Assembly (NCBI GenBank): GCA_037349315.1
Contig: JBAIAC010000218.1
Location: 558,001 to 622,000 of the forward strand
Direction of reading: 5' to 3'
Source of the DNA: Chelydra serpentina
Lineage: Eukaryota > Chordata > Testudines > Chelydridae
DNA length: 64,000 bases
The notes below the pieces were generated by a model. The model had not been told where the DNA came from and did no database searches. It saw only the letters and a list, made by a program, of their open reading frames with translations. How positions within the stretch are numbered: position 1 is the stretch's first letter; each line of letters starts with the position of its first letter. The translations under genes were made by a program, and so were the position numbers. Positions 20,255 through 31,060 of this stretch are shown one piece after another.

Positions 20255-20455
20255 CCGCAGCCCCCTGCTAGCCCAGTGCCCCTCACTCCCGACCCGCAGC
20301 CCCTGCTATCCCAGCCACGGCTCCCCCCCCCAGCTCTGCCGGTGCCCCTCACTCCCAACCCGCAGCCCCTGCTAGCCCAGCCACGGCTCCCCCGCAGCTC
20401 TGCCGGTGCCCCTCACTCCCGACCTGCAGCCTCCTGCTATCCCAGCCCTGCGCTC
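20255..20455. repeat. Inverted copy of the 46-bp HAP1 minisatellite
   Basis: Three to four units with gtgcccctcactcccgaccc, gcagcccctgctagcccag, the reverse complement of the units at 17640-18445. The two arrays flank putative exon 1 as an inverted pair about 1.8 kb apart. Confidence 0.9.
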
Positions 20456-22390
20456 TCCCCCCACACCCCACACGGGGTCGCAGCTCCGCAGAAATTGCTC
20501 GGACGAGTGTTCCCATTCTTGCTCATCACAGTAACCTTTGGTGTTTTTTCACCCCATCACCTCCTGGAGGGTGGATGGCTCCAAAGTGCCCTGCAGCCCC
20601 ACATGGGCTGCGGTCGGAGCCGGGGGGCCATGACCCTCACCCGAGCACTTTCTGGCCAGGTCAGACCTGAGCAGTGCTGTGACCCCGTGAGCCAGGTCAC
20701 AATGCCACTCACTTTGGGGGGGTGTAGGGGCTCCTGGGCTGGGGGAGGGTCAGGCTGAATGGGGAAGAGGAGGTTCGGGGGGTAAATCTATACCCCCCAC
20801 TTTCAATGACGCTCCGCAGCTCCTGCAGCTCCACACACAGCAGCACTGAAAAGCAGCCCCCGGGGGGGTGGGGTGGAGCAGCCAAGCAGGGAAACACGGC
20901 ACAGGGAGGGGACACTCAGGCCAAGTCGGCTCCAAGATGCTGCAGGATCTTTTATCACCTATTCAGCACTTTCCATCCACAAACTCATCCCCCCAGGGAC
21001 GGCCCCGCCTCATCCTCCCCAGGATACAGACAGGGAAACTGAGGTACGGCCTGGGGCCAGGACTGGTGGCAGAGCCAGGATAACAGGGCCTGGACTCACA
21101 CCACACCTAAGGTCCCATCGGAAAGCCGGTCTCCTCGCTCGGCAGGATCTAGGGAGGCCACGGGCTGCCTAGGAGCCCCAAAGGGGTTAAATTAACCCTC
21201 CCGGTTATTCAAATCGTTAAAGCCCCTCAGCCCAGCTCCTAGCAACAGAGCCAGGAACGCAGGGCCCAGGCTCGGGCAGGACGTGCTTTGCCTGCTGCCC
21301 TGGGTTATTATTTAACTCTGGGAAGGGGCCGGGGTCACTGGGATCCTGCTGCCTGGAGCCAGCTGGGGCTGGGTTGCTGGAGCTGAGAATATCTGCCTCC
21401 AAACACAAACCCCATTCCAGGGGGGACCTTGGGAGGGGAGCAGTCAGGGGGATGGGGGCGAATTTCAATGCGCATTAAAGACTCTTAATTTAATCAGAGG
21501 CCTGATAAATCCCTGCCCGGGGTCCCGAGAGACAGGGCCTGATGCTCCCGTTCGAGCAGCACAGATCTGGGGAGACACCAGAGCCGAACTCAAGTAAGGA
21601 GGACAGAGCCCAGCTCCTAACACAGGATGTTTGTAAATCTTGTATCCACCCCATGGGCAGTTCAGCACAGAGGGTAACAGCCTACTACTGCTGCTCAGAT
21701 AATGGAGCTGGCCCCTTTAGCTCCAGTGGTGCTGAGGGACCCAGGTTCAAACACTGCTGCACCCCATGCGGGGCGGGAGGCTGTTGCTAACCCAGGGATC
21801 CCAGCCTGAAGAAACGCTGACTCTATCCCTGCACCCCTGCGAACAGCCGGGCCTCGCCCTGGCGGGAGCAAAGTCCAGCCGGCCGCGCTTTTCCTGGGAG
21901 TTCAGGATGGGCACCTGCCATGTCACGCGGGGAGACGCAGGGCCAAGGCAGGGCGGCTCCCCCACACGCCATATGCGGCCATAAAGGGACCACGGGACGG
22001 GCAGTAAAACCACGCAGCCTCCTGCCCCCAAGGCCGTCCTGCAGGGAGCCGGGGGCTGAGCCTGCCCCTCCCCGCTGCCCCCCGCCCTTCCCAAGGCCCT
22101 GCAGCAGCTTCACCCACTTCTGACCCCCAAGGGGCAGGCAGCACAGGACCTGTCGGGATGGGGGCGTCCCCTCCCCCTGAGAATCGGGGCCATGTCCCAC
22201 GGAGCCGGCTGCCTTCACAGCGCCACGCGGCCTGAGCAGCGACTGTCAGGGGAGGAGCCCCTCCCCTCCCCCCCCCCAAAAGGGCAGCTGGCAAGGAGGG
22301 AGGGGGCGCAGGATGGCAAAGGGGGGCTGCTAATTTCATAGTGTGGGGCCATCCCCTCCCAAGGCCCCATTCAGAAATCCTGCACAGAAG

Positions 22391-22580
22391 CCTAGTGGTT
22401 AGAGCAAGGCAGGGCGGGAGGCAGGACTCCTGGGTTCTATTCACACTACTGGGAGGGGAGCAGGGGCTAGTGGGGGAGGGGGCACCTTGGTAGCCAGGAC
22501 TCCTGGGTTCCATTCTCCAGGACTCCACTGTGTGTCCCTGTAAAAGCTGCTTCCCTTCTCGTGCCTGGGCTTCCCAGGCT
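22391..22580 (+). repeat. CORE-SINE-like element
   Basis: Head cctagtggttagagcaaggc, aggactcctgggttctattc, a second partial head copy near 22490, then a degraded tail. It belongs to the same family as the copies at 12.0 kb and 24.8 kb. Confidence 0.6.
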
Positions 22581-24814
22581 GGGAGTGGGGTCAGTGGGTG
22601 CGAACAGGGGAGCCCCCTGGGAAACTCCCAGCCAAATGGCGGGGGGGATTCCTGGGCCTGTCCAGGAGACACGTCCGTCCCTCTGGGAGCCCCGCGGGGT
22701 CGAGCTGGGGCTAGTGGGGGAGGGGCAGGAGCTATTCCTAGACCCCCCTCCGGGCCCTGCACCTGCTGACATCAATGAGCTAACTCCCCCAGGGCGATGC
22801 CCGTGTGCTCTGCCGTGCCCCTGGGCACCGGGGTTTCCAGGCAGGAGCAGCGGGTGGCTCTCCTGGGTGCAAATCGTTTCCTCCTGGAGCACGTCCGCCC
22901 GGCCCAGCTGCTGGGGCGTTTGCCAAGCCCACAACTGCCGCGTAATAAACCGCCCGCGACTTCCCCCTGCACCTTGTGACTGAGCGAAGGGAACCCGCCC
23001 TGACCTCAGCTCTCCTCACGGCTGCATCTTCCCTTCCAAGGGACTCTGGGGCAACCCGCCTGCCCTCTGCCGCGCTGCTGTGGGCGGGCACGCACCCTGA
23101 GGAACCCGCAGACAGGGCCCCGGAGGCGCCTGAACCCCAGAACGCTGAGCACCCCCCATTTCAGCCCCCCCGATACGCTGCACTTGGCTTCGGGTCCAGG
23201 GGCTGGTGCCTGGCAGTGGATTCTGAAGGGGACGCTGGGGTGGGGTTCTCAGGACAGCGATTTCTGCCGCCATCAGACCCTGACTTAGGTCCCAGCCCGC
23301 TCGGTGACACTCCCAGGCCACGCCGGGGCCTGCTGGCCTGACAGGAAGCTGGCTGGGGCGGGGGCTCCCGGCTCCCGCCTGCAGTTGCCACCCTGGGTCG
23401 GGGCCTGAGGAAGAACTTCCCGATGCCGAGGGGCAGCGAGGGACGGGGCAGTCGCCCAGCCTGGGAGCTGGGAACTGGAGCACGACTCTGCCCAGGGCCT
23501 CAGTGGACTAGTCGGGCTCTGGGGCACGTCCGTCTCCATCATGCTGCCTCGGAGACAACTGCCCTGGCGAGAGGAAGCGCCCTGGGGCTGGGCCTGGCAG
23601 CCGGGCAAACTGCCGCCCAAGGTGGGCTCCTCTTGGCCTCGCTGCCTCCAGGGCGCCCACCCCCGGGCCCTCACTGGGTCCACTCCCACCCCGGAGCCTT
23701 TGTGCCGTGGGGGCCCCATTGCTCCAGCCAGTGAGTCCGTGGAGCCATCGGGGCCCATGGGCTGGTGGGGATGTTGGCCGGGAGACGGCGGGATGCTCCC
23801 CCCCGAGCGCCTCCCGCCCACTGCAGAGCCTCCTGCATCCCCGGCACCGGGCCAAGGGGGGCAGCCGCATGATGTCCCCTTGAGGGGCATGGGCTGGGGG
23901 CAGGCTCAGACAGTGCCCGCTGGGGGGGGGGGCAGGGCTCACGCTCTGGCCCACGGGAAAGGGGACGCTGCAGGGACGGAGCATCACCCATCCGACTACC
24001 TGCTCCACCCCCCATCCCCTTCTCTCTCCCAGGGGAAGCCTGGGAGCCGCCTTCCTGCCCAGGTGGAGACAGACCGTGCGGTTCAGAGGCCGGTGGCTCC
24101 GGGATCCCACTGACGGCACTGTGCTGGCTCCCAGGCCGGCCGGATCGGGGGGGGGGGGGGGTCCGTGAGTCAGCAGTCTCACAGCTCCTTGGCCCGGCTC
24201 CTGCACACAGATTAACACAGCCTGAGAAGGGGACCCTGCTCTGACAGCAGCTCAAATCCAGCCCTCAGCCGCCTCGGCACGGAGGGTGCAACCCACGGGG
24301 GCTCCCAGGGCGTCTGGGGCCAAGCCGGGCACCTCTGCTGTCTCCATCCCTCCCCTCCAGAGAGCAGCCTCCTCCCCAGGCCCAGCATGGCCCGAGCCCG
24401 CACCACAGAGATCTGCATGGGGCAGGTCTAGACCCACCCCAGGGGGTGCGGCGGGATCACGGGGCATCCCCCGCCCTGGGCGCTGAGCGGCCCCCGTTGA
24501 CCCCAGGCGCCAGAGCCTGGCCTCGGGGATCGAACCTGGGTCCTCTCTGGTCCACATCCCACTTCCAGCCCTGCCCTCTCTTTCCTCCAGGTGACTGCCC
24601 AGCCCCCTGCTAGCCCTGCCCTCACGTGGGCATTGTCTGTGCCAGCCCGCGTGACTCGCCGGCTCAGAGCCAGCCACGCCCAGAACGAACACACCACAGA
24701 GTGGCCTGGGCAGGAGGGTGAAGGCTGGCTGAGTGCAGAGCCTGTTTGCACAGAGGTTACAGCAGCCGGCAGGGGACTCCTGGGTTCTCTCCAGGGGTGT
24801 GAGAGGGGAGTGGT

Positions 24815-25260
24815 GTCTAATTGGTAGAGCAAGGGGGCTGGGAGCCTGGACTCCTGGGTTCTATCGTCTATTGGGGACAGGAGCGGGGTCTGATAATCAG
24901 AGCAGGGGGGCTGGGAGCCCGGACTCCTGGGTTCTATCGTCTATTGGGGACAGGAGCGGGGTCTGATAATCAGAGCGGGGGGCGGGCTGGGAGCCTGGAC
25001 TCCTGGGTTCTATCGTCACTTCGGGGACAGGAGCGGGGTCTGATAATCAGAGCGGGAGGGGGGGGGGGCTGGGAGCCTGGACTCCTAGGTTCTATCGTCA
25101 CTTCGGGGACAGGAGCGGGGTCTGATAATCAGAGCGGGGGGGGGGGGGGGGGCTGGGAGCCTGGACTCCTGGGTTCTATCATCACTTCGGGGACAGGAGC
25201 GGGGTCTGATAATCAGAGCGGGGGGGACTCCTGGGTTCTACTCCCAGCCAACAGTGACCC
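24815..25260 (+). repeat. Tandem array derived from a SINE head
   Basis: Five to six units of 72-86 bp, each with gctgggagcctggactcctg, ggttctatcgtca and ggggtctgataatcagagc. The array starts at a tRNA-like ttggtagagcaagggggctg and ends in SINE-like sequence (tgggttctactcccagcc), so it grew inside a CORE-SINE head. G homopolymers separate the units. Confidence 0.85.
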
Positions 25261-27594
25261 ATTCCCTCGACCTGTCGACTGTCAAAGGAGACAGCGGTGC
25301 TGCCCGACCGGCTGGGGATGGTGAGGCTCCATGTAAAGCGGGGTGAGAGGCCCAGGCAGTTCCAGGCTAGAGACGGGCCACCGGGTCCGGGGGGAGGAGG
25401 GGGGCACAAGCCAGGAGCCCCCAACTATGGCACGTGTCCAGCAGGAGGCAAGATGGAGCAGGCAGACAGAGCCGTGGGGGCATGTCTGACCCTACCTCCT
25501 CCCAGCCGCCCTGGCGGTCTGGGAACGGCCGTGCTAGGAGGGGCCGTGACAGCCGGGGCCCCCTTGGAGGCCCCAGCAGCTGGGGGTGTCACCGGGAGGC
25601 CGCGCCGGCTGCTGTTTCAGAATGCGGCTGCCGGACTATTTATTCCCCGCAGCTGCTGCTGCAGCCTGGGCCTCGCCCTGGGAGCAGGCCTGGGGGCGCC
25701 CCCATCAGATGGTGTCCGAAGGGGTCCGGGCAGGAGATGTGCCCTGGGCCGGGCTCGCTGGGAGCCGGGAAGCAGAGTGGAAGGGTGGCGAGGGGCGGGG
25801 GGCACAGGGAGCCAGGAGCAGTGGGCATTGCCGAGAGGGAGCCGGGACGGGAGCAGAGCGTGGTGAGGAGACAGCAGGCCCCGGCTCGCCCGTCCCCCAA
25901 GCCAGACGCTGCCTCACTCGCCGTGACTGCACAGGTGGCTGGAGCCTGGGTGGGGCCGCAAGCGGCAGGTCCTGGCAGGCTGCAGCCGGCTCCACGCGCC
26001 AAGGGGAGGCACCGTCTCCCAGGAGCCCAGGGCCAGGGCAGCTGCAGATTGGTGCCGCTCCCGGCTCTGGGACGCAGGGGCTGGGAGAGCTGCCCAGGTG
26101 CCAGGAAGAGGGACCCTCTCTAGCTGGTGAAGGGGCAGCACCGGCGGGAGGGTCCCTGGGAGGGTGGGAGCTGAGATGCTCCCACGTGAGCCCCGTGGGG
26201 GACACTGGGCCTGGGGGGCTGTTTGAAGCCAGGCAGCCCCATTGCTCCCCCCTCCAGGGCCGTTACTAGACGCCCATCCAGAGCCTCAGCACGTCACGCA
26301 GGGCAGGCCCAGCCATCACCTCCCAGCGTCCCCCCGCACGGCTGGGAGGCACCAGGCCAGAGGGGCTATTTGCATGTACTTCCTGCCGCGGCTCACGGGG
26401 CTGTATCGTAGGTGAAGCCAAAGCAGCCGGAGCTGGGGGATTTGCATGGGCAGGGGCGAGTCATGCCCGCAGTGGGCAGGGCAGCCCTGGCATCTGCAGC
26501 CCTGCTGCTTGTCTGGGCAGCGCCCCCACAAAACGCACAACAACGGCGAATACGCACGAACCAGAGCAGGGCTGTGCCCGGGGGCGGAGAAGCCCAGGCC
26601 CCCTCAGCCCTGGTTTCTCGCCACACTCCCCGAGTCCCCCGCTGGACATCATGTTCCATCCCTCCTGCTCCGGGGTCAAGCCCACACGCCCCCGCTTTCA
26701 GTGGCAGTCTAAGCCAGACGCCTGCACATGGGTAAATATAACACAGCCCTCACCCCGTGCACTGTGGTCCGGAGCACTGATGGAGAAGCCAAGCGCTCAG
26801 CTGCCTGGGTCACTGCAAATCTCACCAGAGACACCGAGGGATCCCAATGCCCAGGCAGGATGAGAATGGGCACCTGAGGTACCAGGAAGCCAGGGGGCTT
26901 CAAAGCCAAGTCTCAGACTCCCCCTGGCCGCACGCCCTGACAGTGGGCTGCTCAAATCAACAATTTCTCCTGCGGGAAACATTCAAACCAATTTTTTTTT
27001 ATTAAAAATGTTTCAATTCAATATTCTGGGTTTAACCCCCCAAAATTGAAACAAAACAAAACTTTTCATCTCGCCTGGCGATTTTTGGTTTGGTTCCGAT
27101 TTCAGATTCCCGGGGCAGGAGAAAAGCTCCTTCCTCATTTATGTTTTATGTTTTCCCAGTGGAAAAAAGTACAAAGAGAGAGAGGGGGGAGGGGGACAAA
27201 TGTCTGAACATCAGGAACAGAAACAGAACAAAAATATGAATTAGAGACTAAACAAAAACTTTCATCTTTGTTTCATTTCTGACACACACACACACACCCT
27301 CCCCCCCCCGCAATTGAACCGTTTTTGCAAAACATTTTGATTGCAACAAAACTATTTTTCAGCAGCAAAACCCAGACCTTTCTGCCCGCTCTGCTAATGG
27401 TGCTGATTGCCAGCCTCTACCTTCCTGGTTCCTCTTTGTCCTGTGCTCAGGAGTCTGACTGGATTGGGATGAGAGAGGCACGTAGGACGAGGCTTGTGAC
27501 ACGCTGAGGACTCATCACAGCCATGCACGTGAAGATGCAATCGACAAGGGGACAAAGTTATCTCAGCCCAGCCAAGTGCGAGAGCATGTCGGGT

Positions 27595-27990
27595 TTTCAT
27601 GGCTTCATTAGATCAGCTAGTCTGACCTGCACCTCACAGGCCATGGAAACCTCAGCCGGTTCCCCCCTCACTGAGCCCAGTAACTTGTGTCTGGCTAAAG
27701 CCCCCCTCTTCCAGAAGGGCGCCAGTCTGGGTCTGCAGGCCCCAGGAGATGGGGAACCCACCGCGTGTTCCAGGGTCAGTCACCCGCCCAGTTCAGAACA
27801 TGAGCCTGTGGGGCCCAGGAGACCTGCCCGACCACTGGGGCCTCTCTAACAACATGAGCCTTGTTTCTAATTTCTCTGACTTCGCCTTCCAGCCGCCGGT
27901 TCTTACTTGGCCTTAGTCTGGATCCCAAAGCCCCTGGTATCTGGTCTTTTCTGCCCAGGGACTTGCACCACTCACCGGAGCGAGTCACCC
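27595..27990 (-). repeat. CR1 LINE 3' fragment
   Basis: The reverse complement of the turtle CR1 3' region: gatcagctagtctgacctgc, caggccatggaaacctcag, taacttgtgtctggctaaag, then gacttcgccttccagccgcc. Diverged, with no intact frame. Confidence 0.7.
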
Positions 27991-28904
27991 ACCGGGCTGG
28001 TTCTGGGACCCTGAACAGCCAGAGCTCTGCAGGTCTCGCTGCCCGGCATTTCCTTGTGTCTCCTTTCCCCGCTCGCTCCACTTCGTCAGCACCCTCGGGA
28101 GCCCCAGCCCCGGGATCCGGATCCGTCTCACCAGTGCGGTAGAGAGAGGTCACGTCCCTTTCCCCGCCCTGCCCAAAGCGCCAAGCATCACACCAGCCCC
28201 TCCGGCCACAGCTTCTCCTGCCGGCGGCTCGTCTGCCCCCCCCCCCCCCGCCGCACTCCAGCTCTGCTCCGCAAACCAGGGACCCCCCATCAGCAACCCC
28301 CCAAAGGCCTCAGATCTCAGACCCCCCAACTCTGGGGCACGTTCCAGGATCGCTCCCGCGGCTGCTGTTCCTGCGCGCTGGACCCGTCAAAGGGAGGCTT
28401 CAAGCCGATGGGAACCGGGCGCCCAACTCCCTTGGGCGCCTCTGGGAAGCCCAACTCCCTTGGGCGCCTTTGGGGAGCCCAGCCGGAAACGCCGCCGGCG
28501 CTGCTCAGGCGCAGCCCGGGAAACCTGCATCCCCGGCACCGGCTCGTGTCCCGGCGCCAGCGACGCGCGAAACCCGTTAAACCCACCGGCTCATCCCGCC
28601 GCCGGCCGGTCCCTGCAGGGAGCGGAGCGCCCCGGAGCCGCGGGACCTCGGGCAGGCAAGAGCCGGGTCGGCGAGGGTCCCCGGGGAGCCCGGACCAGGC
28701 TTCTCCGACTCCGGGACCGGGGCAGCCAGGGAGACCGGCCCCCGTGCCCAGTGCCGGGGGGCTGCCCCTGCCCGGGCTCGGCGAGCAGAACCACCCCCCC
28801 GGCTCGCTGCCCCCCCCGGGGCTCGCTGTGTCTCCCCCCCCCCGGGCTCGCTGTCCCCCCCACTCCCGCAGCCGCCACCGCTGCGGTTCGCGTCTCCACG
28901 GCTG

Positions 28905-29225
28905 CAGAGGGGCTCGTGGGGGCCTCGCGGGGGCTGCGGGGGGCTCTCCGGGGGGAAGCCTCGTGGGGGCTCGCCGGGGGGGAGGCTCGTGGGGCTCTCG
29001 GGGGCTCGCGGGGTTGCAGGGGGGCTCGCCGGGGGGGAGGCTCGTGAGGGGCTCGCCGGGGGGCTCGCCGGGGGGGAGGCTCGTGGGGCTCTCGGGGGCT
29101 CTCGGGGCTGCAGGGGGGCTCTCCAGGGGGGAGGCTCGTGGGGGGCTCTCCAGGGGGGAGGCTCGTGAGGGGCTCGCCGGGGGGGAGGCTCGTGGGGCTC
29201 TCAGGGGGCTCGCGGGGGCCTGGCT
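28905..29225. repeat. G-rich minisatellite inside the CpG island
   Basis: Imperfect units of gggctcgccgggggggaggc, tcgtggggctctcgggggc. G-rich on plus. Capable of forming G-quadruplexes. Confidence 0.9.
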
Positions 29226-29380
29226 CGGACTCACTGTGTCTCCTGCCGCGGGCCGGCCGGCGGCTCCGAGCTGCATTTAACTAGGAAGCAAATGAAACTT
29301 ACACATCAACCCCCCGCCCCCCCGATTGATCTGTTCGCGAGCCGCTCCTCCAGCAGGTGGGGGGGGAGGGGGCCCCAGGG

Positions 29381-29400
29381 CCTGCTGGGAATTGTAGTCC
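29381..29400 (-). promoter_or_regulatory. ZNF143 (Staf)-type site
   Basis: The minus strand reads GGACTACAATTCCCAGCAGG, a close match to the known ZNF143 consensus ACTACAATTCCCAGCATGC, which is typically found near start sites in CpG-island promoters. Confidence 0.6.
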
Positions 29401-29449
29401 AGGGGCCCCCCAAAGTTGCGTCTCCAGGAGTCTCTTTGGCACGGGCGCA

Positions 29450-29470
29450 GGACTCCATTTCCCAGGGCGC
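29450..29470 (+). promoter_or_regulatory. Second, weaker ZNF143-like site
   Basis: The plus strand reads gactccatttcccagggcgc, a diverged ACTACATTTCCCAGCATGC-type motif in the opposite orientation to the site 50 bp away. Confidence 0.35.
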
Positions 29471-30276
29471 CTCGGCGCACAGCCCAGCGCCTCCGAACAT
29501 GGGGCCGGAGGCTTTTGCCTCCCAGCCTGGGAGCGATAAGGAAGAGCCGGGCTGGGAGCTGGCACGGGGCAGATGGGCGGTGCCATCCCTCCCCCAGCGG
29601 CACCAAGACTTCGATCCCCCTTTGGCCGGGAGAAAAGCCTCTAAACCTGCCCTTGGTGGGGAGCGCCCCGTCCCCTGGCGCCGAGTGGGCATCAAACCTG
29701 GGCAGGGCCGGAGCCAGGGTGGCCCTGTGCACCAGGACCAGCTTTCCAGCGAGCCCCGTGCTCAGCACACGGCCGCATCCCCCCACGAGCCGGCCGGCCG
29801 CCCGCCCTCCTGGACTGGGCCCCGCGGGGGGCACCGAGCTCTTTGGGGAAACGTCGGCCCTCGCGCCCTCATCGGTGCCAGCGCACAGAGCATGCCAAAC
29901 GCACCCAGCCTGCTCCAGCGGCACGCGGTGCCCGGAGCAGGCCGCTGGCGAGCGAGGCCCTGGGCGAGACCGAGATCTGCCTCTCCAGGTCGAGCGAGTT
30001 CCCCAGCGCAGCCTGGCGCTGCGTGGGCGAGCGTTATAAACCGCGGTGCGCGGTGCTCCACCAGCCTCCTCGCCTCGGCGCTGTGACCATGTGATCGCAC
30101 CTTTGGAAGGGGAGCCGTCGTCAGAGGCACCCGATGACCATCGTTAATGACAGTCCCCATACGGATGAGTCGTCCTGGAGCCCCGAGAGAGGCAGGGGAC
30201 GAGCTCGCCCATTGCTGGGAAGCAGCTGGCTCTGGGTAGGCTGCAGCAGCGTAGCAGCTCCCAGGAACGCTGCAGG

Positions 30277-31060
30277 ACAGCAAGCAGAACATAAGAATGG
30301 CCAAGCTGGGTCAGACCAAAGGTCCATCTAGCCCCGTGTCCTGTCTTCCACCAGCGGCCAACGCCAGGCGCCCCAGAGAGAATGAACAGAACAAGTATCC
30401 AGTGGTTCATCCCCTGTCGCTTCTTCCCCGCTTCTGGCAAACAGAGGCTAGGGAAAAGAAAAGGAATACTTGTGGCACCTTAGAGACTAACATTTATTTC
30501 AGCATAAGCTTTCGTGGGCTACAGCTCACTTCATCAGACGCATGGAATGGAACACACAGTAAGCAGATATTTATACAAACAGAGAAACATGAAGTAACCA
30601 TTCCATAAAAATGGAAGTAACCAGACCAACTGTAACAGGCTAATTAACTGAAAGGAACTATTATCAGCAGGGGAAAGAAACACCATCCCTGCCCAGCCTG
30701 GCTAATAGCCATTAATAATCCTCCATGAACTTATGTAGCTCTTTTTTGAACCCTGTTATAGTCTTGGCCTTCACAACATCCTCTGGCAAGGAGTTCCACA
30801 GGTTGACTGTGCGTTGTGTGAAGAAATACTTCCTTTTATTTGTTTTAAACCTGCTGCCTATTCATTTCATTGGGTGACCCCTAGTTCTTGTGTTATGAGA
30901 AGTAGTAAACAACACTTCCTTATCTACTTTCTCTACACCAGTCATGATTTTATGGACCTCGACCATATCTCCCCTTCGCCATCTCTTTTGCAAGCTGGAA
31001 AGTCTCAGTCTTGTTAATCTCTCCTCATACGGAAGAGTGAAATGCTCGGCTAGACCCAAT
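30277..31060 (-). repeat. CR1 LINE, 5'-truncated, with nested insertion
   Basis: The reverse complement shows the classic turtle CR1: gaccaaaggtccatctagcc, ttccacaggttgactgtgcg, taaacctgctgcctattcat. Read on minus, it encodes the end of a reverse transcriptase (EVHKIMTG, NTRTRGHPMK). Another repeat splits it at about 30453-30675. Confidence 0.9.
30453..30675 (-). mobile_element. Interspersed repeat nested in CR1
   Basis: Starts aaaagaaaaggaatacttgt, continues ggcaccttagagactaacat and aagctttcgtgggctacagc. I know this as an abundant turtle repeat, but its class (possibly Penelope-like) is not certain. It interrupts the CR1 between ggcaaacagaggctaggg and acaccatccctgccc, so it inserted later. 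Confidence 0.7.

Larger units (their letters stand above)
19669..27590. other. HAP1 upstream/intron region, no confident gene
   Basis: Presumed HAP1 first intron or upstream sequence. Apart from the minisatellites and SINEs listed separately, I recognise no exon. Two octamer motifs (atttgcat) occur at about 26369 and 26439. From about 26980 to 27400 the sequence turns A/T-rich, with runs of t and of aaaacaaaacaaaa, probably an old interspersed repeat that I cannot classify. Confidence 0.4.
28150..30100. promoter_or_regulatory. CpG-rich segment, candidate HAP1 promoter
   Basis: Dense CpG (for example cgccgccggccggtccctgc near 28600) over nearly 2 kb, including a G-rich repeat block and two ZNF143-type motifs. 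It lies between the HAP1 exons and the JUP 3' end, the right place for the promoter of minus-strand HAP1. No first exon or start site could be fixed. Open frames of over 300 codons here are expected from the base composition. Confidence 0.45.

Noticed and set aside
27776..28153. 125-codon minus-strand frame
   Set aside because: It overlaps a CR1 fragment on one side and matches no family I know.
28054..29280. Open frames over 300 codons on both strands
   Set aside because: CpG-island composition and a G-rich repeat; no domain, and opposite-strand frames overlap.
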